Positions 16,086 to 22,748 of a stretch of DNA of 32,643 nt are shown piece after piece. The translations under genes and the position numbers were made by a program. The stretch covers positions 1 to 32,643 of the forward strand of contig JADZFV010000114.1 in NCBI GenBank assembly GCA_020854255.1. The letters run 5' to 3'. This DNA is from Candidatus Melainabacteria bacterium. GTDB lineage: Bacteria; Cyanobacteriota; Vampirovibrionia; Obscuribacterales; Obscuribacteraceae. The notes under the pieces are model-generated. The model saw only the letters and a program-made list of their open reading frames with translations. It searched no databases and was not told the origin of the DNA. Each line of letters starts with the position of its first letter. The stretch's first letter is position 1.

Positions 16086-16481
16086 TCAGGTGGAGAAATA
16101 CTTCCACTGCTCAACGGTTATCGGCATCACGCTCAAGCGTGAATTCGTCACCAGTAAAAAATCCGCAAAAGCTTTCTCCGCTTTGACTTGAGCCAATGTC
16201 ACCGGCTTGGTCAATTGCTTTTTGGGTTTAACGTCAAAAACAACCATTTTGGGATCATCCAGCTTCGGGTCGGCGTACGGTTCGGAAACCACTTCTAAGA
16301 TTCCGATGGCTGCTCTTACGTCGCCCGTGTGATAAACCAGTGCCAGATCGCCTTTGTGCACTTCGCGCATATACTTGAGCGCCAGATTGTTTCCCACGCC
16401 GTCCCAAACAGTGCGGCCCTCCTTCTCCAGGTCTTGATAGCTGTAGTCATCGGGTTCTGTTTTGAAAAGCCAGTAGGCCAT
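16086..16481 (-). CDS. EVE-domain protein (thymocyte nuclear protein 1-like)
   Basis: Small PUA-like fold protein expected to bind modified bases in DNA or RNA. The 131-aa product is a single EVE domain: MAYWLFKTEP at the start, YSYQDLEKEG, VWDGVGNNLALKYMR (25-39), GDLALVYHTGD (44-54), VVSEPYADPKLDD (64-76) and the terminal LSVMPITVEQW. Length is somewhat short (140-160 is usual) but the domain looks complete. AAAGGTG lies 9 nt before the ATG. No restriction or modification genes are in view, so a general RNA-modification or housekeeping role is more likely than a defence role here. Confidence 0.92.
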   Translation of the reverse strand: MAYWLFKTEPDDYSYQDLEKEGRTVWDGVGNNLALKYMREVHKGDLALVYHTGDVRAAIGILEVVSEPYADPKLDDPKMVVFDVKPKKQLTKPVTLAQVKAEKAFADFLLVTNSRLSVMPITVEQWKYFST

Positions 16482-16610
16482 TTTGTTTGCACCTTTTGAA
16501 GAACGGACTAATTTGCCGGAGCAACTCGTTAAAGAGTGACGGGGATTATACTAGCCAGTAAGGGCGCCAACAAGTATCAATACAGCTCAAAGGTCAAGCA
16601 CGCAAAACCT

Positions 16611-17777
16611 ATGCAGTCGAAAAGAAAATTCGCTCTTTCTTGCTTGATCGCTTTGTCTGCGTGTGGCAGCGTCATAGCATCCGACTGGGTTGATGACGAA
16701 AGAATAGACCAGTTTCAAACTCCGCGCCGGATACCAGCGGCAACGATTGAGCCTGAAAGTGATGGCGGGGCGGAACAACTACCTATGCACCGTACCAATC
16801 ATCCCAGTTCTGACTCTGAAGACCGTGAAGCGCATACAGCAGTAGAAGATCATGGCGCCGGGCATGGCATACCGGGACCGAAGAAAAAAGGCAACATGCT
16901 GGAAGGCGGCGTCACCCATTTCGGCAGCTCGCAACCGAATTCGAATCCATCACCGCCGCGCCATGGGTTTATCCAAAAAGAACCAACATCAGCTCACTAC
17001 CCACCGGCCAAAGAAGCAATTGTTGAGGCAAAGACTTTTCGCTCCTGGCTGGAAAAAAATCAACCTCAACTGCAAGGTGGCCTTAAAACTCAAAGAGAAC
17101 AGATTATCGAAGTCAAAGGCAAATGGGACGATTCGGGACATATCCTCAGAACTTTTGGGCTGGGTTGCACGAAAGTGGCACCGGACAATCTCAGCAAATA
17201 TGACTTGAGTAAATCCCGGATTCTCATCGTTGATTGTGCCGGCAACGTCCCTGCCGATGGGCTTCAAGCGATCAGAAAGTTCGTTCATGAGGGCGGCTAT
17301 TTGCTCACGACGGACTGGGCGCTGGAAGGATGTTTGCAGAAAGCAATTCCCGGATATATAGAGTGGAACGGCGACAATACAAGCGAAACCAGAGTCGTAG
17401 ACGCGCGAATCAACAGCAATGATCCGATTTTGACTCGAGGTACCGTGCCCAATGCGTATTGGAAACTCGACAAAAAAAGCCAGCTGATGCGCATTATCAA
17501 GACAAACGAAGTCGATATTCTGGCCAAAAGCGTACAGTTGAGATCCGATGACTCGGCAGGACGTGGCGATTTGGCCGCCACCTTTCAGTTTGGAAAAGGA
17601 AGAGTTCTGCATATGGTGGGGCATTTCGACTACAATTCCGGGCGCGCCTTCGCAAATCTGTTGCCGGATCCAGCCCCGCAGATAGGCATCAGTCTGCGCC
17701 AGGCAATTGCCACCAATTTCATTGCCGAAGCGCTTGGACAGAGCGATTCTCTGCCGGCTGTTTCCAGAGAGAATTGA
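16611..17777 (+). CDS. Probable lipoprotein with C-terminal glutamine-amidotransferase-like fold
   Basis: Envelope protein of 388 aa, function unknown. The N-terminus is a signal sequence (KRK, hydrophobic core, then LSAC at about residues 16-19), which fits a lipobox; a Sec signal cleaved slightly later is the alternative. Residues 25-145 are Pro/His/Ser-rich and low in complexity, probably a flexible spacer. The C-terminal half (about 170-375) has alternating beta strands (SRILIVDCAGNV, GGYLLTTDWALEG, GKGRVLHMVGHFDYNSG) like the ThuA/DUF4350 glutamine-amidotransferase-like group. A catalytic triad is not obvious. The ATG at 16611 is chosen because it starts the signal sequence; the frame opens upstream at a GTG at 16536. 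No strong Shine-Dalgarno is visible. Confidence 0.75.
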   Translation: MQSKRKFALSCLIALSACGSVIASDWVDDERIDQFQTPRRIPAATIEPESDGGAEQLPMHRTNHPSSDSEDREAHTAVEDHGAGHGIPGPKKKGNMLEGGVTHFGSSQPNSNPSPPRHGFIQKEPTSAHYPPAKEAIVEAKTFRSWLEKNQPQLQGGLKTQREQIIEVKGKWDDSGHILRTFGLGCTKVAPDNLSKYDLSKSRILIVDCAGNVPADGLQAIRKFVHEGGYLLTTDWALEGCLQKAIPGYIEWNGDNTSETRVVDARINSNDPILTRGTVPNAYWKLDKKSQLMRIIKTNEVDILAKSVQLRSDDSAGRGDLAATFQFGKGRVLHMVGHFDYNSGRAFANLLPDPAPQIGISLRQAIATNFIAEALGQSDSLPAVSREN

Positions 17778-17822
17778 AAACTGCGAATTTAAAACGCAAT
17801 TAGATTGGGGGCGAGCTTTGGG

Positions 17823-17848
17823 TTTGAACTGTGTGTTTGAACTGTGTG
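17823..17848. repeat. 13-bp perfect tandem duplication
   Basis: TTTGAACTGTGTG is present twice, head to tail (17823-17835 and 17836-17848), in the short gap between two convergent genes. It is probably a slippage product with no evident function. Confidence 0.9.
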
Positions 17849-17868
17849 CTTAAATCTAAATTCAAAAC

Positions 17869-18834
17869 CTAGTCGGCGTCGTTTAGAGACCAGTCGTATT
17901 CTTTGTAGACGACTTTATAGGCGCGGTAATCCTCATCGCTTTGGAATCGCTCTCTAACTTCCCTGGGGCTGCGCGAAACGATGTATCGCAGCACCACTTC
18001 GTCATCTTTCGGAGGCGGGTAGGGCACAGTTTTAAAACCAACAGCATTGAGAAAGTCCAGAGGGAACCAGGAGAAGAGTTTGGAAACTCGAACTACTTTT
18101 TGTTTGTGGTCAAAGTCAACGTTTTGCGGATTGAGGATAAACCTGTCTGTCTGCGCTTCCAGAGCAGCATCAAGTGTCTTTCCGACGTATGCTTCCTTGT
18201 TGATTTTGGCGCAGCCCTTAGCCGCGCAAACGACGGCAAAATGAATGCGCGGATCGTGCAGGCGCCTGCCGATGTCGTGCTCGATGTCATAGAGGCTGAC
18301 GCGGCGCCCGGCGACGACGAAAAAATATTCTTCCCACGCATCGGGAATTTGTCTGAAACTGTTTTTCGGATAGTAAGGCTCGCTGCCATTAATTGGATAA
18401 TGATCGAGCACGACTTTCACCGTAAAAGCATTGTAGGCGTTGATCCAGAGTGCCTCTTTGTCTTGAATGGAGAGTTTTTCGTATTCGTCCTGACTGATAT
18501 CCGAAAGCGATTTCAAATACTTTTCCAGCCGCTCGGTATGCAATTTCCATTTCTTGTAGTGAACCAGATCGTTTTCGACATATTGCTTCAGGTCTTCGGA
18601 AAACAAGGAATGCTCGAGGTCGACGGCAGCCAAGGAGGGAAGGGGTGCAACGCCAAAACCAGCGGCAAACGGAGCAAGCCAGACTAAGAGCAACAACCAC
18701 AGAGGTCTTGGCTTAGGCAGCCACAGGGGATTTAGCATCGAAAACCGGGCGACGCAGGGCGTCGCCCCTGCAGTTCTCGACCCGGCGACGCCAGGCGTCG
18801 CCCCTTCAGGCTGCTGCATCTTCGCAACGTTCAC
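17869..18834 (-). CDS. DUF547-domain secreted protein
   Basis: A protein of 321 aa from the GTG at 18834. Residues 33-70 (from an internal Met) form a typical signal peptide (PRPLWLLLLVWLAPFAAG). The rest matches DUF547: KEALWINAYNAFTVKVVL, DPRIHFAVVCAAKGCAKI and LSKLFSWF-like blocks, with the conserved Asn, His and Cys residues. The biochemical role of DUF547 is unknown; some members resemble papain-like folds. The GTG overlaps the upstream stop as GTGA and has GAGAGGG 5 nt ahead, so translation is coupled to the DUF255 gene. Between this start and the signal peptide, residues 9-32 are encoded by two copies of a 36-nt palindromic repeat. The signal peptide could instead start at the ATG at 18738 (289 aa), which lacks a ribosome-binding site. 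Confidence 0.87.
   Translation of the reverse strand: MNVAKMQQPEGATPGVAGSRTAGATPCVARFSMLNPLWLPKPRPLWLLLLVWLAPFAAGFGVAPLPSLAAVDLEHSLFSEDLKQYVENDLVHYKKWKLHTERLEKYLKSLSDISQDEYEKLSIQDKEALWINAYNAFTVKVVLDHYPINGSEPYYPKNSFRQIPDAWEEYFFVVAGRRVSLYDIEHDIGRRLHDPRIHFAVVCAAKGCAKINKEAYVGKTLDAALEAQTDRFILNPQNVDFDHKQKVVRVSKLFSWFPLDFLNAVGFKTVPYPPPKDDEVVLRYIVSRSPREVRERFQSDEDYRAYKVVYKEYDWSLNDAD
18747..18802. repeat. Two-copy dispersed palindromic repeat inside the DUF547 reading frame
   Basis: GGGCGACGC-AGG-GCGTCGCCC (18747-18767) and GGCGACGC-CAG-GCGTCGCC (18784-18802) are two hairpins exactly 36 nt apart, each followed by CCT. The same core, CGACGC-ATG-GCGTCGCCCCT, occurs at 26890-26907. It resembles REP-type dispersed elements. 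Confidence 0.85.
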
Positions 18835-20666
18835 TTCACCCTCTCAATCAGCTTTCCGAGGTCTTCAGGTTGATAGGCAGGCGACGAGCAGCGATTTCCA
18901 GCACACAAGAAAGCAGCAGCTTTGCCCAGGTCAGGAAAGTCCACATCCAGATTCGGCAAGATTCCTTCGCTCTTATCCAGCCAATCTATGCGTCTGTAAA
19001 TCAAAGGTGACTTGACCGCTGCAGAAAAAAGCTCCTTCGCCTGCGGGTCGGATTTTTTTCCAACCACGGTTATGTGGGCAGGCGGATGTACCATTTCGTG
19101 ATCGGCAATCAGAGTTCCGGCCACCAGAATGCGTCTTTTGGCAATGATCTCCGGCGTCGAGAGATAGCGCATGGCGGACTCAGCCATCTGTTTGTGTTTT
19201 GCTTCGCCGGTGTATTGATTAAGTAAATTGGCAAAGCGGCAAATAGCCTGGTTTTCCTCCAGAAGAGGTTCCGGCGCGGCAATTGCATTCACCTTCGCTT
19301 CTGCCGTCAGGAATCCAGCCGCCAGTTGATCTTTGCCCGCCCTGTTCTCAAAGTGCTGGGCGATAAAGTCCGCAGCTTGAGTGGCGCGCTTGAGCCAATG
19401 CGAATCGCCGGTCGCCTGATATAGCGTGAGGAAGGCACGCCCCATGGAGAGCGTATCTCCGAGGTAGGGACCACCCTTATCAGTTTGGTCGTGGCGGAAG
19501 CCGCCGCCTTGAATTGCACGATTGGCGATAATCCACTGCGTCGCTTTCTCAGCTTCCTTCAGATAATCCGGGTCGCCGGTCGCCATGTAGAGATAAACAA
19601 CGGCATTAATCGCCCAGCCATTTTCGCGCGCATAGACATGCTTGTCAATGCGAGGAATGCCTAATGCTCGACGTTCCTTGTCGTTCAAATTGAAGTATTC
19701 GGCCGAGTGCTCGCCCGGCTTCAAATCAGCGTCTTGGCTGGTGTAAAAAACACCATCGGGACTGAGCATGAAGTTGCGAAGATAACCCTCGATCGTTTTA
19801 GCGCTGTCGATATACTTCTGGTCTTTGAGAACCATGCCGGCAACTGCATACAAACGCAGGCATTCCGCCTGGGTTTCCATGATTTTCTCGAAGTGAGGGT
19901 GATCCCAATCGCCATTGGTTGAATACTGATAGACTCCGCCGAAGACAGGATCGAGCAGTTTTTGATGAGCGTCGAGAGTCTTTCTCACGCGCTCGAGTGC
20001 ATCCTTGTCGCCTTCTCTTGCCAGTTTAAGTGAATACTCCAGGCTGTTCCAATCGAGAAACTTATGGCCGCCTACGCCCCAGCCGCCGAATTGCGTATCA
20101 TATCCATGGACGTGTTTGAAGTTGAGATCTTTTCTTTGCTCGGCCGACAGTATATTGTTCGCCGAGTAGCTGATCTTTTCCTCTGCCGCCTCAGGTTCGG
20201 GCTGGTTCGGGCTGAGTGCAAGCTTGACCACCAGCTTCTTAAACTCGTCCGATTCCATATAGCCGGATCGTTTGGCCAACTCTTTGCCGTCGGCATTGAA
20301 GATGATCGTCGCCGGCCAGCCGTACTTCTCGTACTTGTTGGAAAGGTCGGGGCGTGAATCCTGGTCGACTTTGACTGCAATGATGTTCCTATTCATGAGC
20401 TTGATCACGCCCGGATCAGCGTAGGTCTTCTCGTCCATCACGTGACACCAGTGACACCAGACCGCCTCGAGATCGAGAAGAACCAGCTTGCCCTCTTTCC
20501 TGGCGCGGGCGAAGACTTCCTCGCTCCAATCTTTCCACTGCACCTTGGGGCGGGCTACCGCCTCCCTTTGATTGGCGAGAGCGGGTGGGCACGCGGCGCA
20601 GACTCCAGCCGAAATCAGAGTGAAGCTGAGGGCGCAAAGTAGTGTTTTTGACCAATTCAAAGTCAT
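18831..20666 (-). CDS. Secreted DUF255 thioredoxin-like / six-hairpin glycosidase-fold protein (YyaL type)
   Basis: A protein of 611 aa. A signal peptide (about 1-31, LLCALSFTLISAGVCAACPP) directs it to the periplasm. Residues 45-140 are a DUF255 thioredoxin-like domain with the AVWCHWCHVM motif; its CHWC (71-74) is a redox-type pair. The remainder (about 165-560) shows alternating helices with tetratrico-like Asp/Tyr repeats as in the (alpha/alpha)6 barrel of the YyaL/SSP411 family (SSGATNG-P2G family). Length agrees with the family. The ATG at 20666 starts the signal peptide and has GGAAATT just upstream; the frame continues 13 codons further to 20705. It is the first gene of a two-gene operon with the DUF547 gene. 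The substrate is unknown. Confidence 0.9.
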   Translation of the reverse strand: MTLNWSKTLLCALSFTLISAGVCAACPPALANQREAVARPKVQWKDWSEEVFARARKEGKLVLLDLEAVWCHWCHVMDEKTYADPGVIKLMNRNIIAVKVDQDSRPDLSNKYEKYGWPATIIFNADGKELAKRSGYMESDEFKKLVVKLALSPNQPEPEAAEEKISYSANNILSAEQRKDLNFKHVHGYDTQFGGWGVGGHKFLDWNSLEYSLKLAREGDKDALERVRKTLDAHQKLLDPVFGGVYQYSTNGDWDHPHFEKIMETQAECLRLYAVAGMVLKDQKYIDSAKTIEGYLRNFMLSPDGVFYTSQDADLKPGEHSAEYFNLNDKERRALGIPRIDKHVYARENGWAINAVVYLYMATGDPDYLKEAEKATQWIIANRAIQGGGFRHDQTDKGGPYLGDTLSMGRAFLTLYQATGDSHWLKRATQAADFIAQHFENRAGKDQLAAGFLTAEAKVNAIAAPEPLLEENQAICRFANLLNQYTGEAKHKQMAESAMRYLSTPEIIAKRRILVAGTLIADHEMVHPPAHITVVGKKSDPQAKELFSAAVKSPLIYRRIDWLDKSEGILPNLDVDFPDLGKAAAFLCAGNRCSSPAYQPEDLGKLIERVK

Positions 20667-21182
20667 AATTTCCAAGCTCAAAACGGATATCTGGGCACGG
20701 ATCATAACACCATGACCGGGTTACATGCCTGCTCGGCAAACCGGCGGACACGCCTGATCCATCAAAATTAGTTTTATCCGAGGGTGGATAGTAAAAGTCT
20801 ATGGCTTACAGAGGTAGGGATTAGAGGAAACGTTAAAAAGGTAATTTTGAATTTCCGCTTCTGTGACAATCTAACCTAAGAGTCCAGAAACATTGACAGG
20901 CTAAGGATACAGCGTACTTACAAACCGACAAATACAGCCGCTTTTGTACCCACATTCCGACGAATCCCGGCTATCAAGGGTGATTGGGTTGACAGTTTTT
21001 GGACACGCCCGTGCCATCACTACCGGTACTGCCGTACCCATTTCCGCACTGGGTCAGGGATTTCTAATCCCATCCTTCTTGACATCTTGGTGCCTTTACT
21101 ACTAGACTGGTACGTAAGCATGCAAATCAGCTCAACAGTGTATGTTCTGGGCTTTGCGGATTTGATGCTTAAGGTGATAACA
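20667..21182. other. Intergenic region upstream of the DUF255 and DUF378 genes
   Basis: About 515 nt without a gene. On the plus strand it holds three TTGACA boxes (20893-20898, 20989-20994, 21079-21084), of which only the last has a reasonable -10 partner. A small hairpin, GGTAC-TGCC-GTACC, lies around 21026-21039. No tRNA or regulatory RNA was recognised. Confidence 0.4.
21079..21108 (+). promoter_or_regulatory. Candidate sigma-70 promoter of the DUF378 gene
   Basis: TTGACA (21079-21084), an 18-nt spacer and TAGACT (21103-21108), 75 nt before the ATG at 21183. The -35 is perfect and the -10 matches at four of six positions. The transcript could continue into the folded non-coding region downstream. 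Confidence 0.5.
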
Positions 21183-21395
21183 ATGAAGAATCTTGAGCTA
21201 ATTGCATTTGTTCTTTTGCTCATCGGTGGAATCAACTGGGGCTTAGTAGGGATGTTTAACTACAACGTAGTAACAGCGCTATTGGGCGACGGCACCACAA
21301 TGACGAAAGTTGTATACGGCATGGTCGGATTGGGCGGACTCTACGAAGCATTTAAATTCTTCCGTAGTAAGTGCTCGTCTTCGGCCGAAAGCTAG
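21183..21395 (+). CDS. DUF378 small membrane protein (YuzA-like)
   Basis: A protein of 70 aa with two membrane helices. The first, LIAFVLLLIGGINWGLVGMF (residues 6-25), carries the family signature GGINWGLVG; the second covers about 41-58 with VVYGMVGLGGLY, the other conserved block of DUF378. The tail is short, with one Cys. The function of the family is not established. AAGGTG lies 8 nt before the ATG at 21183, which matches the usual start of the family; the frame also runs 32 codons upstream but without a start signal. The 3' side is followed by about 640 nt of non-coding, strongly folded sequence. Confidence 0.93.
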   Translation: MKNLELIAFVLLLIGGINWGLVGMFNYNVVTALLGDGTTMTKVVYGMVGLGGLYEAFKFFRSKCSSSAES

Positions 21396-21434
21396 GCATC
21401 AACAAACAACAGGTAACTTAAAAACTTAGAAGCA

Positions 21435-21907
21435 GTGCTTTCTGAGCACACTTTAGAAACGCGAAAACCTCCGCGCGTTTGCAAAGGCCTGCGCATCTGA
21501 AAAACAGATGTGAGCGGTCGAGTGTGTGCATGAGCCAGACTTAGGTGTCTTGCCTAAACGCAAGATTTCTCATTCCTGCGACCGAAACTTCGGTGGCAAA
21601 TCACCTGTGTGCGGGCGTTTTCATTACGGTGAAAACGTCCGTGCAATAGTTTGAACCGAAACTGCTCTGCAATGGGCAGGTCACTATGTTAACGCTCTAT
21701 CATGGAGCCGGCGCCATGTCTAATGTGAGTTGCCAAAGCAGCCACATTTCTGAAACACTTGCATCCTACTATTGAAATCGCAAAGACCGATCGAAACCTC
21801 TCTCCTTTGATCGGATTTCTGGGAAGAAAAAATCGCAGGGCGGTGTTGGAATCGGTGAACCAACCCCGCTCTTCGCTTTGGGGAGTAAAGGCATGACACA
21901 TTTTTTT
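21435..21907 (+). ncRNA. Candidate large structured non-coding RNA, about 470 nt
   Basis: There is no coding signal on either strand but a dense series of hairpins. GTGCT/AGCAC (21435-21449). AAACGCG/CGCGTTT (21457-21480). CGCATCTG/CAGATGTG (21492-21512). A nested set: CGGTCG/CGACCG (21515-21584) enclosing ATGAG/CTCAT (21530-21573) enclosing TTAGG/CCTAA (21541-21557). A 16-bp stem (21608-21623 with 21630-21645). ATAGT/ACTAT enclosing CTGCTC/GGGCAG (21646-21687). CATGG..CCATG (21701-21718). CCGATC/GATCGG (21787-21814). A 10-position stem with one mismatch (21840-21869). Several helices contain G-U pairs in plus-strand RNA that would be A-C mismatches on the other strand, so plus is the transcribed strand. 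Seven T at 21901-21907 may end it. It is unlike RNase P RNA, tmRNA, SRP RNA or riboswitches known to me. It could be a long 3' UTR of the DUF378 gene. Confidence 0.55.
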
Positions 21908-22039
21908 GCCATCACTGCGAAAACTGGAGATTTTTCGGAGTAATTCAAATGTTCAGTTTAAAAAACATCAGCGAAATGACCTGAGCTAAGTAAGCTCACC
22001 ATTTAGGTTTCAGAGTGCCAATTGTGGCATCAAGTGACT
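21908..22039. other. Non-coding stretch with two further hairpins
   Basis: Between the T-run and the 3' end of the 160-aa gene, TGAGCT/AGCTCA (21982-21998) and TGCCA/TGGCA (22016-22029) form small hairpins. They could belong to the folded RNA upstream or be the end structure of the minus-strand gene. Confidence 0.4.
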
Positions 22040-22522
22040 TTAGATGCGGACGGCGTTCGGCACTGGATTGAAAAGTAAGTTTCTCGGCGGTGCCTTCGGC
22101 GCAGCAAGCGCGACTTCGATTGGAAAGATTCTGAAAATGCCGTCTCGTCCACGCAGCCAGAGTTTGCCGTCAGGAGCGACAAACGGCTCGCCATCGATGT
22201 CTCTGAGGATAGTGCCGGCGTTATTGATATGGCACCATTTCTGGTCGCGGTCCATCGTCAGGCGGGTTTCGTCCGGCAAATAGATACAGGCTAGTTTTGC
22301 AGGAGCCCCTGCATACTCGTACAACAAGCGCATGCCGTCCTTCGATTCGAAGCTGAGCGCCTGTCCATTCGAGTTGGAAATTACAATCGAGCCATCCAAC
22401 AGTCTCGTTTGTACATTTCCGCCTGTGTATTCGCAGATGGAATTTCGGTACACATAACGGATGCTGCCATCGCTATCCACGGTGGCCATGAAATGATCGG
22501 ATGCTGATCCGGAGATTGCCAA
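22040..22522 (-). CDS. Hypothetical protein, 160 aa
   Basis: Not a recognised family. The composition is rich in Gly, Asp, Tyr and Trp with short repeated turns (DSDGSIRYVYRN, LDGSIVISNSNGQ, KDGMRLLYEY, DRDQKWCHIN, PDGKLWLRGRDG). That looks like a beta-rich fold of YD/Rhs-like or WD-like strands. Such modules usually sit at the end of longer proteins, so this may be a fragment or a single-domain relative. There is no signal peptide. The TTG at 22522 has AAGGCGGT closely upstream and is preferred to the ATG at 22489, which has none. It stands alone next to the folded non-coding segment. Confidence 0.6.
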   Translation of the reverse strand: MAISGSASDHFMATVDSDGSIRYVYRNSICEYTGGNVQTRLLDGSIVISNSNGQALSFESKDGMRLLYEYAGAPAKLACIYLPDETRLTMDRDQKWCHINNAGTILRDIDGEPFVAPDGKLWLRGRDGIFRIFPIEVALAAPKAPPRNLLFNPVPNAVRI

Positions 22523-22748
22523 ATTTTACCGCCTTAAAATCGTGAGGACCCGGGAAGCCCCGGGGTGGTCGATCTCGCCATACGCCTATTAAACGGATTA
22601 TTTGTTGAAATTTCGTGACTTTGGTATGCGGGAATTACGAAACCCGCGGATTTCATCTAAACACAAGATTTTAAAATAGTTTTGAAATCCTGGCGTGATT
22701 GCTGAAAATTTGCTGGAAGGGTTTCTCGACTCAGGCTGCCCCTGTCTG
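22523..22748. other. Intergenic region with two GC hairpins
   Basis: About 225 nt between two minus-strand genes. It contains a GC-rich near-palindrome (22548-22566) some 26 nt upstream of the 160-aa gene, and GCGGG/CCCGC (22628-22647). Neither has a T-run in the minus direction. No promoter was identified with confidence. Confidence 0.35.

Noticed and set aside
21396-22039. tRNA, tmRNA, RNase P or group II intron in the folded region
   Set aside because: No T-loop GGTTCRA, no alanine-type acceptor end, no GAAAGTCCGGGC block and no domain V-like hairpin were found.
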